Shown here in pieces: positions 6,560 to 16,659 of a stretch of 33,803 nucleotides of DNA. The stretch lies in the NCBI RefSeq assembly GCF_002953255.1, contig NZ_CP026498.1:8826741-8860543 (forward strand), given 5' to 3'. The notes under the pieces were generated by a model. It was not told the DNA's origin, did not search any database, and saw only the letters and a list, made by a program, of their open reading frames with translations. This stretch comes from Streptomyces sp. CB01881. GTDB taxonomy: Bacteria > Actinomycetota > Actinomycetes > Streptomycetales > Streptomycetaceae. The first letter of the stretch is position 1. Every line of letters begins with the position of its first letter. Position numbers and translations under genes: made by a program.

Positions 6560-7081
6560 ATGAGCGACGACCGGGTGATCCTCCGTCCTATGTCCGAAGC
6601 CGATCTCCCGGTCCTGGAGCGGCTGCTGAGCGACCCCGAGGCGGTCGGTGCGCTCCAGTGGTACGGCTGGTCCGACCCCGGCCGTCTGCGGCGCAAGTGG
6701 GCGGAGGACGGACTGCTGGGGGCGGACCAGTCGCAGCTCGCGGTGGTGTCCGGCGGCGAGTTCTGCGGCTTCGTGGCCTGGCGGCGGGCGGCGGTGGTGC
6801 CGTCCGCGCCGTACTGGAACGTCGGCATCCAGCTGATCCCGCAGGCCCGCGGCCGCGGCATCGGCACGCAGGCCCAACGCCTGCTGGTGGACTACCTGTT
6901 CGCGCACTCGCCGGTGGTCCGCCTGGAGGCCGACACCGAGACCGTCAACCTCGCCGAGCAGCGCGCCCTGGAGAAGTGCGGCTTCACCCGCGAGGGCGTG
7001 CAGCGCAGCCTGGTCTTCCGCGACGGCGCGTGGCGCGACATCGTCCGCTACAGCCTGCTGCGCGGGGACGCCCGCCCCTGA
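6560..7081 (+). CDS. GNAT-family N-acetyltransferase
   Basis: The 173-residue protein has an N-terminal strand-helix VILRPMSEADLPVLERLL and the acetyl-CoA loop QARGRGIGTQAQRLLVDYLF (about residues 94-113). It also has a C-terminal NLAEQRALEKCGFTREGVQR segment followed by YSLLRGD. This matches the RimJ/RimL-like GNAT fold. The acceptor is unknown. ATG 6560 is likely leaderless: TACAGT (6550-6555) lies a few bases upstream and no Shine-Dalgarno is present. It converges on soxR with a gap of 22 bp and no evident terminator. Confidence 0.9.
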   Translation: MSDDRVILRPMSEADLPVLERLLSDPEAVGALQWYGWSDPGRLRRKWAEDGLLGADQSQLAVVSGGEFCGFVAWRRAAVVPSAPYWNVGIQLIPQARGRGIGTQAQRLLVDYLFAHSPVVRLEADTETVNLAEQRALEKCGFTREGVQRSLVFRDGAWRDIVRYSLLRGDARP

Positions 7082-7103
7082 CGCGCCGGCGCCTCCCCGC
7101 CCG

Positions 7104-7628
7104 TCAGCGGCCGCAGACGTCCTCCGCGGCCGGCACGGGCTCGGGGCCGGTGTCGGGGTCGCGGGTGAGCAGGTAGCGGGCACCGGGGCCGGCCTCGGCG
7201 GCACGGTCGCCGGCGTTGTAGAGGCCGCAGCGGGTGAGGGAGAGGCAGCCGCAGCCGATGCAGCCGCCGAGCTTGGACTTCAGGCGTTCGAGTTCGGCGA
7301 TCTGCTCGTCGATGCGGCTCTGCCAGGACGCGGCGACGCCGTCCCACTCGGTGCCGCTGGGGGCGGGGCGCTCGGGGAGGCGGTCGAGGGCGACCCGGGC
7401 CTCGTCCAGGGAGAGGCCGACCCGCTGGGCGGCCCGCACGAAGGCGATCCGGCGCAGGGTCCCGCGGGCGTAGCGGCGCTGGCCTCCGGCGGTGCGGGTG
7501 GCGTGGATCAGGCCGAGCTTCTCGTAGTAGCGCAGGGCCGAGGTGGCGAGGCCGCTGCGGTCGGCGAGTTGGCCGATGGTGAGCAGGTCGTGCCGGCTCG
7601 GTCCGACGGAGGTCTCGGGTGCGGTCAT
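7104..7628 (-). CDS. soxR: Redox-sensitive MerR-family regulator SoxR
   Basis: The 174-residue regulator has a MerR helix-turn-helix at residues 14-60 (LLTIGQLADRSGLATSALRYYEKLGL, then GGQRRYARGTLRRI) and a dimerisation helix. The [2Fe-2S] cluster motif is C-x2-C-x-C-x5-C at C123, C126, C128 and C134, with the same spacing as E. coli SoxR. In streptomycetes SoxR answers redox-active compounds such as actinorhodin. ATG 7628 is chosen over an in-frame GTG at 7637. TAGGGT (7641-7636) ends 7 nt before the ATG, so the mRNA may be leaderless. The gene is divergent from the split transketolase, and the 56-bp gap holds a SoxR-box-like dyad. Confidence 0.95.
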   Translation of the reverse strand: MTAPETSVGPSRHDLLTIGQLADRSGLATSALRYYEKLGLIHATRTAGGQRRYARGTLRRIAFVRAAQRVGLSLDEARVALDRLPERPAPSGTEWDGVAASWQSRIDEQIAELERLKSKLGGCIGCGCLSLTRCGLYNAGDRAAEAGPGARYLLTRDPDTGPEPVPAAEDVCGR

Positions 7629-7646
7629 GGGGATCACCCTAGCGGC

Positions 7647-7677
7647 TTGACTTCAAGTCGACTTCAAGTTGCAGCAT
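7647..7677 (+). promoter_or_regulatory. SoxR-box promoter of the split transketolase operon
   Basis: TTGACT (7647-7652) and CAGCAT (7672-7677) are separated by 19 bp, the long spacer typical of MerR-activated promoters. The dyad ACTTCAAGTCGACTTCAAGT (7650-7669) is palindromic at 18 of 20 positions, the exception being one C/C pair. Its centre is 7 bp after the -35, as in E. coli soxS, and the core TCAAGT-ACTT equals the soxS core. The predicted transcript starts at or next to ATG 7685 (leaderless). The same dyad may also control soxR. Confidence 0.7.
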
Positions 7678-7684
7678 CGTGGAC

Positions 7685-8386
7685 ATGACGACGAACACCC
7701 GTACCGAAGTCACCTTCGCGGACCTCCCGGTCCTGATGAGCCGGATGACCGGCGACGAGAAGCACGGCCCCGCGGCCACCTCCACGCTGGACGCCCTCTG
7801 GGTGCTCTACGACCGGGTCCTGCGGGTCACCCCGGCCACCGCCGAGGCTCAGGACCGCGACCGCTTCCTGCTCTCCAAGGGCCACGGCCCGATGGCCTAC
7901 TACGCGGTGCTCGCGGCCAAGGGCTTCCTCGACCCGGCGCTGCTCCCGAGCTTCGGCGTGTACGACTCGCCGCTCGGCCACCACCCGGACCGCACGCTGG
8001 TGCCGGGCGTGGAGATCGGTTCCGGTTCGCTGGGGCACGGGCTGCCGCTGGCGGTCGGCACCGCGCTCGGGCTGCGCGCCCAGGGGCTCGCCGACCCGGC
8101 GGTCTGGGTACTGGTCGGGGACGCCGAGTTCGACGAGGGCTCCAACCACGAGGCGGTCGCCTTCGCCGGCGCGACCGGACTGGACCGGCTGCACGTCGTC
8201 GTCATCGACAACTCCTCGGCCACGCACGGCCGGCAGGGCGGCATCGCGGCGCGCTTCGCCGCCGAGGGCTGGTCGGCCGAGACGGTGGACGGGCGCGACC
8301 ACGAGGCGCTGTACGCGGCGTTCACCGCCGAACACCCGGGCCGCCCGCGCGCGGTGATCGCCCGCGTCGAGCCCAAGGAGTTCTGA
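7685..8386 (+). CDS. Transketolase, N-terminal (ThDP-pyrophosphate-binding) subunit
   Basis: The 233-residue protein equals the first domain of transketolase. It has SKGHGPMAYYAVLAAKG (64-80), GSGSLGHGLPLAVGTALGL (112-130) and the thiamine-diphosphate motif GDAEFDEGSNHEA (145 onward), ending with N176 in VVVIDNSS. The partner gene at 8547 supplies the second domain, so the two polypeptides should assemble into one enzyme moving two-carbon units between sugar phosphates or related donors. ATG 7685 is chosen over GTG 7679 because the predicted transcription start falls on it. Split transketolases are known, but the true substrate of this pair is not evident from sequence. Confidence 0.92.
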   Translation: MTTNTRTEVTFADLPVLMSRMTGDEKHGPAATSTLDALWVLYDRVLRVTPATAEAQDRDRFLLSKGHGPMAYYAVLAAKGFLDPALLPSFGVYDSPLGHHPDRTLVPGVEIGSGSLGHGLPLAVGTALGLRAQGLADPAVWVLVGDAEFDEGSNHEAVAFAGATGLDRLHVVVIDNSSATHGRQGGIAARFAAEGWSAETVDGRDHEALYAAFTAEHPGRPRAVIARVEPKEF

Positions 8387-8473
8387 CACGCCGGGCCCGG
8401 GGCCTCTGGCGAGCCGGACCCGAAAGACCCGGGCCCGAATGACCAAGGCCGGCCCGGCCCGGAAGCCCTGACG

Positions 8474-8495
8474 CGTCGGGCGGGAACACCCGACG
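8474..8495 (+). promoter_or_regulatory. Hairpin in the gap between the two transketolase genes
   Basis: CGTCGGG (8474-8480) and CCCGACG (8489-8495) form a 7-bp stem with an 8-nt loop in the 160-nt gap between the subunit genes. Other GGGCCC-rich short inverted repeats lie at 8390-8455. It may adjust expression of the second gene or stabilise mRNA; this is inference. Confidence 0.35.
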
Positions 8496-8546
8496 GGCCG
8501 ACCCCATGACCTCCTGACACCCTCCGAAGGCAAGGAAACCAGACCG

Positions 8547-9440
8547 ATGGACACCATGCGCGAGCGCTTCCTCGACGTGACCACCCGCCTGCTCGACGAC
8601 GACCCGCGGCTGGCCGTCGTGCTGGCCGACATCAGCGCGTCCGCCTTCGCCCCCGCCGCCGAGCGTCACCCCGACCGGGTGGTCAACGTCGGGATCCGCG
8701 AGCAGCTGCTGATCGGCGCCGCCGGCGGCCTGGCGCTCGCCGGGATGCGGCCGATCGCCCACACCTTCGCCAGCTTCCTGGTCGAACGCCCCTTTGAGCA
8801 GGTCAAGTTGGACCTCGGCCACCAGGGCGTCGGCGCCGTCCTGGTGAGCGCCGGAGGCTCGTACGACTGGCCGGCCGGGGGCCGCACCCACATGTCGCCG
8901 GGTGACGTCGCGCTGCTGGACACGCTGCCCGGTTGGACGGTCCACGTGCCCGGCCACCCGGACGAGGCCGAGCAGCTGCTGCGCCACGCCGTGGCGGACG
9001 GCGACCGCAACGTGTACGTGCGGCTCTCCCTGCACCGGAACGCCGCCGCGGTGCCGGTCGAGGCCGGGCGGTTCACCACCGTGCGCACGGGCGCCAAGGG
9101 TGTGGTGCTGGCGGTCGGCCCGATGCTGGACGCCGTGCTGGCGGCGACCGAGAACCTGGACGTCACCGTGGTGTACGCGGCCACCGTGCGGCCGTTCGAC
9201 GCGGCCGGGCTGCGTGCGGCCGTCGGCGGACGGGCGGACGTGGTGCTGGTCGAGCCGTACCTGGCCGGGACCTCCGCCAACGAGGCGCACGCCGCGCTGA
9301 ACGACCGGCCGCACCGGGTGCTCGGCCTCGGTGTGCCGCGCGAGGAGCACCGGCACTACGGCTCGATCCCCGAGCACCTGGCCGCCTACGGTCTGGACGC
9401 GGCCTCGCTGCGGGAGCGGATCGGCACGTTCCTCTGGTGA
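8547..9440 (+). CDS. Transketolase, C-terminal (pyrimidine-binding) subunit
   Basis: The 297-residue protein carries the pyrimidine-binding half of transketolase (about residues 5-170), with the ThDP-activating glutamate in VVNVGIREQLLIGAAGGLALAG (E52) and the FASFLVERPFEQVKLDL segment. A transketolase C-terminal domain follows at about 180-290 (VVLAVGPMLDAVLAA, VVYAATVRPFD, VVLVEPYLAGT, LGLGVPREEHRHYG). With the upstream gene it makes a complete enzyme. ATG 8547 has AAGGAAA about 8 nt upstream. It lies 160 bp after the first subunit gene on the same strand with no strong terminator between, so both probably answer to the SoxR-box promoter. Confidence 0.92.
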   Translation: MDTMRERFLDVTTRLLDDDPRLAVVLADISASAFAPAAERHPDRVVNVGIREQLLIGAAGGLALAGMRPIAHTFASFLVERPFEQVKLDLGHQGVGAVLVSAGGSYDWPAGGRTHMSPGDVALLDTLPGWTVHVPGHPDEAEQLLRHAVADGDRNVYVRLSLHRNAAAVPVEAGRFTTVRTGAKGVVLAVGPMLDAVLAATENLDVTVVYAATVRPFDAAGLRAAVGGRADVVLVEPYLAGTSANEAHAALNDRPHRVLGLGVPREEHRHYGSIPEHLAAYGLDAASLRERIGTFLW

Positions 9441-9460
9441 GCCGGCCCGACGGGTCCGGC
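9441..9460. terminator. Possible terminator hairpin
   Basis: GCCGG (9441-9445) and CCGGC (9456-9460) enclose a short CC/GG pair, directly after the transketolase stop and before the convergent treZ end. The stem is short, so the call is weak. Confidence 0.35.
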
Positions 9461-9510
9461 CGCCTCGCGCCCGCGCGGCCCGCCCGTCCGGCCCCCGCCC
9501 GCCCGGCCTC

Positions 9511-11256
9511 TCAGGTCAGCACGACCGCCGCCGACTCCGCGCCGACCCGCACGCCCGCACCGTCGATCGCGGCCTCCCCGAAGGCCGCCACCACCTCCCG
9601 CCCCGCGGCCCCCAACGGCAGCACGGCGGAGGAGTCGGACAGGTTGACCGCCACCCGGTACGGCCCCCGGTGCACCACCAGCCACCGCGCCGCCTCGTCG
9701 AACCCCACCCGCACGGCCGAGAGGTCAGGGTCGGCCAGCTCCGGCCGATCGCGCCGCAGCCGGATCAACTCGCGGTGCCAGGAGAGCAGTTCGGAATGCG
9801 GGGCGCGCCTCGGCTCCGTCCAGTCGAGGACGGAGCGCAGGACGGTGGCCGGCTCCTGCGGGTCCGGCACCGCCTCCGCCTGCCAGCCGTGCTCGGCGAA
9901 CTCCCGCCGCCGGCCCTGCCGGACGGCCTCGGCAAGGCCCGGGTCGGTGTGGTCGGTGAAGTACTGCCAGGGGGTGCTCGCCCCCCACTCCTCGCCCATG
10001 AACAGCATCGGGGTGAACGGCGAGGTGAGCACCAGTGCGGCCCCGCAGGCGAGTTGGCCGGGGGAGAGGCTGGTGGAGAGCCGGTCGCCGAGCGCCCGGT
10101 TGCCGATCTGGTCGTGGGTCTGGAGATAGCCGAGCAGCCGGTGGCCGTGGGCGGCGGGGAACGGGCGGCCGTGGCTGCGGCCGCGGAACGAGGACCAGCC
10201 GCCGTCGTGGAAGAAGCCGCGGGTGAGCGTGCGGGCGACGGCCGCCAGCGGGGCGGCCGCGAAGTCGCCGTAGTAGCCCTGGGATTCGCCGGTGAGAGCG
10301 GTGTGCAGCGCATGGTGGAAGTCGTCGCTCCACTGGGCGGTGAGGCCCTGGCCGCCGGCCTCGCGCGGGGCGGTGGTGCGCGGCGAGTTGAGGTCGGACT
10401 CGGCGACCAGGAACAGCGGCCGGTTGGTGGCGATCGCCAACTTCTCGACCTCGGTGGCAAGTTCCTCCAGGAAGTGGACGGCGCGGTCGTCGGCGAGGGC
10501 GTGTACCGCGTCCAGCCGCAGTCCGTCGATCCGGTAGTCGCGCAGCCAGGCCAGTGCGCTGCCGGTCAGGTAGGCGCGCACCTCGTCCGAGCCCGGCGCG
10601 TCCAGGTTGACCGCCGAGCCCCACGGGGTGTGGTGCCGGTCGGTGAAGTACGGGCCGTACGCGGGCAGGTAGTTGCCGGAGGGGCCGAGGTGGTTGTGCA
10701 CCACGTCGAGGACGACGCCGAGGCCCGTGCGGTGCGCGGCGTCGACGAAGCGCTTGAGCCCCTCCGGCCCGCCGTACGGCTCGTGGACGGCCCAGAGCGA
10801 GACGCCGTCGTAGCCCCAGCCGTGCCGGCCGGGGAACGGGCAGACCGGCAGCAGTTCGACGAAGTCCACGCCCAGCCCGGCCAGGTGCTCCAGGTGCCGG
10901 GCGGCCGCGTCGAAGGTGCCGGCGGCGGTGAAGGTGCCGACGTGCAGCTCGTACAGGACGGCGCCGGGCAGCGGACGGCCGCGCCAGCCGGTCTGCGACC
11001 AGCGGAACGCGGCGTGGTCGACGGGCCGGCTGGGCCCGTCCGGGCCGTGCGGCTGCCGGGGCGAGCGCGGGTCGGGCAGCGGTGGGCCGCCGTCCAGCCG
11101 GAACGCGTAGTCCCCGGCGGGCGCCTCGCCGCGCCACCACCCGGCCCGTGCGCCGTCCCGGGCCAGCGGGTGGCGGGCGCCGCCGACCTCCACCTCGACC
11201 CGCCCGGCCGCGGCCGGCGCCCACACCTCGTACGTCCGCAGCTCCGGCAGAGTCAC
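9511..11256 (-). CDS. treZ: Malto-oligosyltrehalose trehalohydrolase
   Basis: The 581-residue GH13 enzyme hydrolyses the bond next to the terminal trehalosyl unit made by TreY, releasing trehalose. An N-terminal beta-sandwich (residues 1-95) precedes the barrel, which begins at LYELHVGTFTAAGTFDAA (101-118). Catalytic segments are YRIDGLRLDAVHAL (nucleophile D249), FLVAESDLN (acid/base E286) and LQTHDQIGNR (H381, D382). YGGPEGLKRFVDAAH, with VVLDVVHNHLGPSGNY, is typical of TreZ. The start is GTG 11256, whose GTGA overlaps the treY stop (11253-11255). The frame stays open far upstream antisense of treY, but this overlap and the protein N-terminus define the start. It is last in the glgX-treY-treZ cluster. 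Confidence 0.95.
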   Translation of the reverse strand: MTLPELRTYEVWAPAAAGRVEVEVGGARHPLARDGARAGWWRGEAPAGDYAFRLDGGPPLPDPRSPRQPHGPDGPSRPVDHAAFRWSQTGWRGRPLPGAVLYELHVGTFTAAGTFDAAARHLEHLAGLGVDFVELLPVCPFPGRHGWGYDGVSLWAVHEPYGGPEGLKRFVDAAHRTGLGVVLDVVHNHLGPSGNYLPAYGPYFTDRHHTPWGSAVNLDAPGSDEVRAYLTGSALAWLRDYRIDGLRLDAVHALADDRAVHFLEELATEVEKLAIATNRPLFLVAESDLNSPRTTAPREAGGQGLTAQWSDDFHHALHTALTGESQGYYGDFAAAPLAAVARTLTRGFFHDGGWSSFRGRSHGRPFPAAHGHRLLGYLQTHDQIGNRALGDRLSTSLSPGQLACGAALVLTSPFTPMLFMGEEWGASTPWQYFTDHTDPGLAEAVRQGRRREFAEHGWQAEAVPDPQEPATVLRSVLDWTEPRRAPHSELLSWHRELIRLRRDRPELADPDLSAVRVGFDEAARWLVVHRGPYRVAVNLSDSSAVLPLGAAGREVVAAFGEAAIDGAGVRVGAESAAVVLT

Positions 11257-13856
11257 GCCTCGCCCTTTCCGGTCTCGCTGGTGTTCCCGGCCTGGCCGGC
11301 CTGAACGGCCTGGCCGGTCGCCCCGGTCCTCCCGGAGGTCGCGGCCCCGCCGGTCCCCCTGGTCAGCAGGGCCACCGGGGAGGCGGCCAGCAGCTCGGCC
11401 ACCGGCACCGGGCCGGCCGCGAAGCGGCGGCCGGTCAGCTCGTCCGTCCACCCGCCGCCGGCCGGCAGCTCCAGCACGGTGTCGCGCCAGCCGCCGGCCC
11501 GCTCCAGGCCGTACGGCAGCCGGGTCACCGCCGTGACCGCGTCGTCCCCGCGGGCGAAGGCGAGCAGGTGGTCCGACGAGAGGCCGACGGCGGTCAGCGG
11601 CCGGTAGGCGCCCGGCGGGCGGGCCCGGCGCAGGTGCAGGGCGGTCACGGTGAGGTGCAGCTTCTCCCGGGCCAGGTCCCCCGGGCGGGGCGTCGCCGAG
11701 TCGGTGAGGCGCACGGCGAGCGCGCCGAGGTCCACCACCCCGCGGTTGTCCGGGTCGACCAGGGTGTACAGCGGCTCCTCGCTGCCCTGGTAGAGGTCGG
11801 GCACGCCGGGCACGGTGAGGTGGAGCAGGGCGGCGGCGAGGGTGTTGGACCGGGCGTACGGCGCGAGCATCCGGACGTACCCCTCGATCCGGGGGAACAG
11901 CCCGGGGTTGCCGTACACCGCGCGGGCGCGGTCCGCGAGGGCCTGTTCGTAGCCGGTGTCCGGGGACGTCCACGAGGTGCGCAGCTTGGCCTCGCGGGCG
12001 GCCTTGAGCAGCGCGGTGACCAGCCGCTCCGGGGTGATCGGCCAGGCCGCGACCAGGGTCTGCCAGAGCAGCCAGTCGCCGTCCCGGTCGCCGCCCGGGC
12101 CGGCCGCGGTGGACCAGGCGGCGGCCTCGGCGGCCCACGCGTCCGGCTGTTCGGCGAGGACGGCGAGGCGGGCGCGGGCGTCGGCGCTGCGCTTGGTGTC
12201 GTGGGTGGAGAGCACCGTCATGGTGGCCGGCCAGTGCCGTTCGACGTAGTGGCACCAGGCGTGGAAGTCCTCCGGGTGCAGGCCGGGCCTGGCCGGCTCG
12301 CCGCCGACCTCGTTGAGGCTCAGCAGCGCGTTCCAGCGGTAGAAGGCGGTGTCCTCGACGCCCTTGGCCGCGACGGCGGCGGCGGTCTGGGCGAAGCGCA
12401 CGCAGAACTCGTCCTTCTCGGGGCCGGTGCCGAGCCGCCCGAGGGCCAGCTCCGCGACCAGCCGGTCGGACGGGTCCGCGGAGCCGTCGAGCGCGGCCGC
12501 CAGCTGCTCCGCCGAGACCGCGGGCGCCGGCTCGCCGGGCCGGGCGTAGGGCCGGTACGCGGGGAAGCCGGTGAGCACCCGTTGCAGGGCGTCGCGCAGC
12601 TGCCAGGGCGCGTGGTCCGCGTGCGCGGGCTCGGCGGCGCCGATCCGGACGGCGAGCCGGACCAGCCGCTCGACCTCGGCGGCCAGCTCGCCCCGCGGCC
12701 CGGTCATGTCCGCCCGCCCGCGCCGGGCGGCCGCGACGGCCGGGTGCGGGTCGGCGCACGGCTCGGCGGTGAGCGCGGCGCCGCTGACGTGGTGCTCGTA
12801 GCGCCCGGCCAGCCGGCCGGCGCCCGCGTGGTCGGTGAGCACGCCGTCGATCCGGCGCAGCGCGTCGTACCCGGTGGTGCCCGCGCACGGCCAGTCGGCG
12901 GGCAGGCGCTCGTCGCCGGTGAGGATCTTCTCCACCACCGTGTACGCGCCGCCGGTGGCCTCGGCGAGCCGCCGCAGGTAGCCGCGGGGGTCGGCGAGAC
13001 CGTCGGGGTGGTCGATCCGGAACCCGTCCAGGACGCCGTCCCGGTGCAGCCGCAGCAGGACGCCGTGGGTGGCCTCGAACACCTCGGGGATCTCGACCCG
13101 GACGGCGATCAGCTCGTTGACGGTGAAGAACCGCCGGTAGTTCAGCTCGGTGCGGGCCAGCCGCCACCAGGCGAGCCGGTACCACTGCCGGGCGAGCAGC
13201 TCGGGGAGGGGCAGGCCCGCGGTGCCGGGCCGCAGTGGGAGGGCGTGGTCGTGGTAGCGGAGTACGTCCCCGTCCACGGCCAGCTCGCCGAGCACCGCGC
13301 CGAGCCGGTCGCCGAGCAGCGGCAGCAGCACCCGCCCGCGGTCCGGGGCGTCGGCCGGCCCCGGCTGGGCGGCCCAGTCGATGTCGAACCAGCGCGCGTA
13401 CGGCGAGTCGGGCCCGTCCCGCAGCATGTGCCAGAGCGGCTGGTTGAGCTGCTCGGGGACGGGGACGGCCATGTGGTTGGGCACCACGTCGGCGATCAGC
13501 CGCAGGCCGTGCCGGTGGGCCTCGGTGGCCAGCGCCCGCAGCGCGGCCTCACCGCCGAGCTGCTCGCCGATCCGGCCGTGGTCGACGGTGTCGTACCCGT
13601 GGGTGGAGCCCGGCGTGGCCTCCAGCAGCGGGGAGAGGTGCAGGTGCGAGACGCCGAGGGCGGCGAGGTAGGGCACGGCGGCGGCGGCGTCGCGGAGGGT
13701 GAAGCCGGGCTGGAGTTGGAGCCGGTAGCTGGCCGACGGGGGTGTGGGCGGTGTCGGCGTGGGGGGTGCCGGCGGTGTGGGCGGGGGAGCGGCGGCCGGT
13801 GTGGGCGGGGGAGTAGCGGCCGGGCGGGGCTGCGCGGGCTCGGCGGCGGAGGTCAT
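11253..13856 (-). CDS. treY: Malto-oligosyltrehalose synthase
   Basis: The 867-residue GH13 enzyme turns the reducing-end alpha-1,4 bond of maltodextrins into an alpha,alpha-1,1 bond. The family core starts at SASYRLQLQPGFTLRDA (41-57). Catalytic pieces are LDGFRIDHPDGLADP (D282), TVVEKILTGDE (E309) and STHDTKRSADAR (H552, D553). VPGVPDLYQGSE and DPDNRG are also typical. Two ends are unusual: residues 9-40 are almost only Pro, Ala and Thr, and the last 35 residues are a Gly/Thr/Gln-rich tail. No clear Shine-Dalgarno precedes ATG 13856; a four-codon ORF (ATG GAC TCA TGA, 13864-13853) overlaps the start as ATGA. GlgX lies 94 bp upstream on the same strand. Confidence 0.95.
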   Translation of the reverse strand: MTSAAEPAQPRPAATPPPTPAAAPPPTPPAPPTPTPPTPPSASYRLQLQPGFTLRDAAAAVPYLAALGVSHLHLSPLLEATPGSTHGYDTVDHGRIGEQLGGEAALRALATEAHRHGLRLIADVVPNHMAVPVPEQLNQPLWHMLRDGPDSPYARWFDIDWAAQPGPADAPDRGRVLLPLLGDRLGAVLGELAVDGDVLRYHDHALPLRPGTAGLPLPELLARQWYRLAWWRLARTELNYRRFFTVNELIAVRVEIPEVFEATHGVLLRLHRDGVLDGFRIDHPDGLADPRGYLRRLAEATGGAYTVVEKILTGDERLPADWPCAGTTGYDALRRIDGVLTDHAGAGRLAGRYEHHVSGAALTAEPCADPHPAVAAARRGRADMTGPRGELAAEVERLVRLAVRIGAAEPAHADHAPWQLRDALQRVLTGFPAYRPYARPGEPAPAVSAEQLAAALDGSADPSDRLVAELALGRLGTGPEKDEFCVRFAQTAAAVAAKGVEDTAFYRWNALLSLNEVGGEPARPGLHPEDFHAWCHYVERHWPATMTVLSTHDTKRSADARARLAVLAEQPDAWAAEAAAWSTAAGPGGDRDGDWLLWQTLVAAWPITPERLVTALLKAAREAKLRTSWTSPDTGYEQALADRARAVYGNPGLFPRIEGYVRMLAPYARSNTLAAALLHLTVPGVPDLYQGSEEPLYTLVDPDNRGVVDLGALAVRLTDSATPRPGDLAREKLHLTVTALHLRRARPPGAYRPLTAVGLSSDHLLAFARGDDAVTAVTRLPYGLERAGGWRDTVLELPAGGGWTDELTGRRFAAGPVPVAELLAASPVALLTRGTGGAATSGRTGATGQAVQAGQAGNTSETGKGEA
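13774..13821. repeat. 24-bp tandem repeat inside treY
   Basis: Two 24-bp units (13774-13797 and 13798-13821) match at 22 of 24 bases and encode the repeated AA-PPPTP segment of the TreY N-terminal extension. They show how this low-complexity region has grown by slippage. Confidence 0.8.
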
Positions 13857-13950
13857 GAGTCCATGAGTACCCGCGCGAGCCCGCCGCCAAGACCCGTTGC
13901 TGATCCGAACAGGTGACCTGCACCCTCCTCCGCGTGCCCCGCCCCGTGCC

Positions 13951-16098
<2,148 letters not shown>

Positions 16099-16112
16099 GA
16101 GTCCTCAACTTC

Positions 16113-16124
16113 CTTGCATTCAAG
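16113..16124. promoter_or_regulatory. Candidate operator upstream of glgX
   Basis: CTTGCATTCAAG is a 12-bp dyad (10 of 12 positions) between the glgX start and its presumed promoter. LacI-family maltose regulators of Streptomyces bind CTTGCAG-type motifs, so a maltodextrin-responsive repressor is possible. This is a suggestion from motif resemblance only. Confidence 0.35.
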
Positions 16125-16290
16125 AGAAACTGACGGATAGTCCGACAATCAGTCCGGACCCCGACGCTCTTTTCCCGGCGGGGCGGCCGGGCATGTGCGG
16201 CGGTCGCGCACCGTGACGTACGGCACAGTCCGCATACTCCCCGACGCTTTCCCCGACGGCGGGGCCATTCGGCGCGTGTTCGCCCGAACG

Positions 16291-16323
16291 GGTGTCCGGC
16301 GGGTGTCCGGCGGGTGTCCGGCG
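16291..16323 (+). repeat. 11-bp tandem repeat, three copies
   Basis: GGTGTCCGGCG is repeated three times head to tail without mismatch, followed by a partial GGTC. It lies in the glgX/HEPN intergenic region. Confidence 0.9.
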
Positions 16324-16659
16324 GGTCTGGGGCCGGTCCCCGGCGCCTTCCCGGCGGCGGCCCGGCGGCTGTGCGGCCGGCCTCTCCGCCCGGCGCGCAC
16401 GCCGGCGTGAACGCCAGCGCGCACGCTGCCCGGCGCGCGGACGCCCGGGGCGGATGGTGCGGCCGGGGCTCCGGGCCCGCCGTCGGCCAACCGGCTGCGG
16501 GCCGCTCGCGCGGGCAGTACCCTTGATCGTCCGGCCGCCCGCATGCTGGTGGCGATCCATCAGGGGAACGGCGGACCGCAGACCCGCGGACCCGCAGGCG
16601 AACGGACCCGCAGACGCAGCAGACGTAGCAGTTCCATCAGGAACCAGGTGAGGTGGCGC

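Larger units (their letters stand above)
16099..16659. other. 561-bp intergenic region between glgX and the HEPN gene
   Basis: The region must hold the divergent promoters of glgX and the gene at 16660. Beyond the CTTGCATTCAAG dyad and a repeated TCCGGAC/TCCGAC sequence near 16140-16160, it contains an 11-bp triplicated repeat (16291-16323) and a stretch of GCGC-rich low-complexity DNA. Open frames here lack start signals and family resemblance, so I call no gene. Confidence 0.6.

Noticed and set aside
9511..13185. A 1224-codon minus-strand frame covering treZ and running on through treY
   Set aside because: Only the last 581 codons are TreZ. The rest is an Arg/Pro/Gly-rich shadow of treY in another frame, and the GTG at 11256 is a proper start.
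16149..16544. A 131-codon minus-strand frame in the glgX/HEPN gap
   Set aside because: Arg/Pro/Ala low complexity, no ribosome binding site, and it spans the triplicated 11-mer; no support as a gene.
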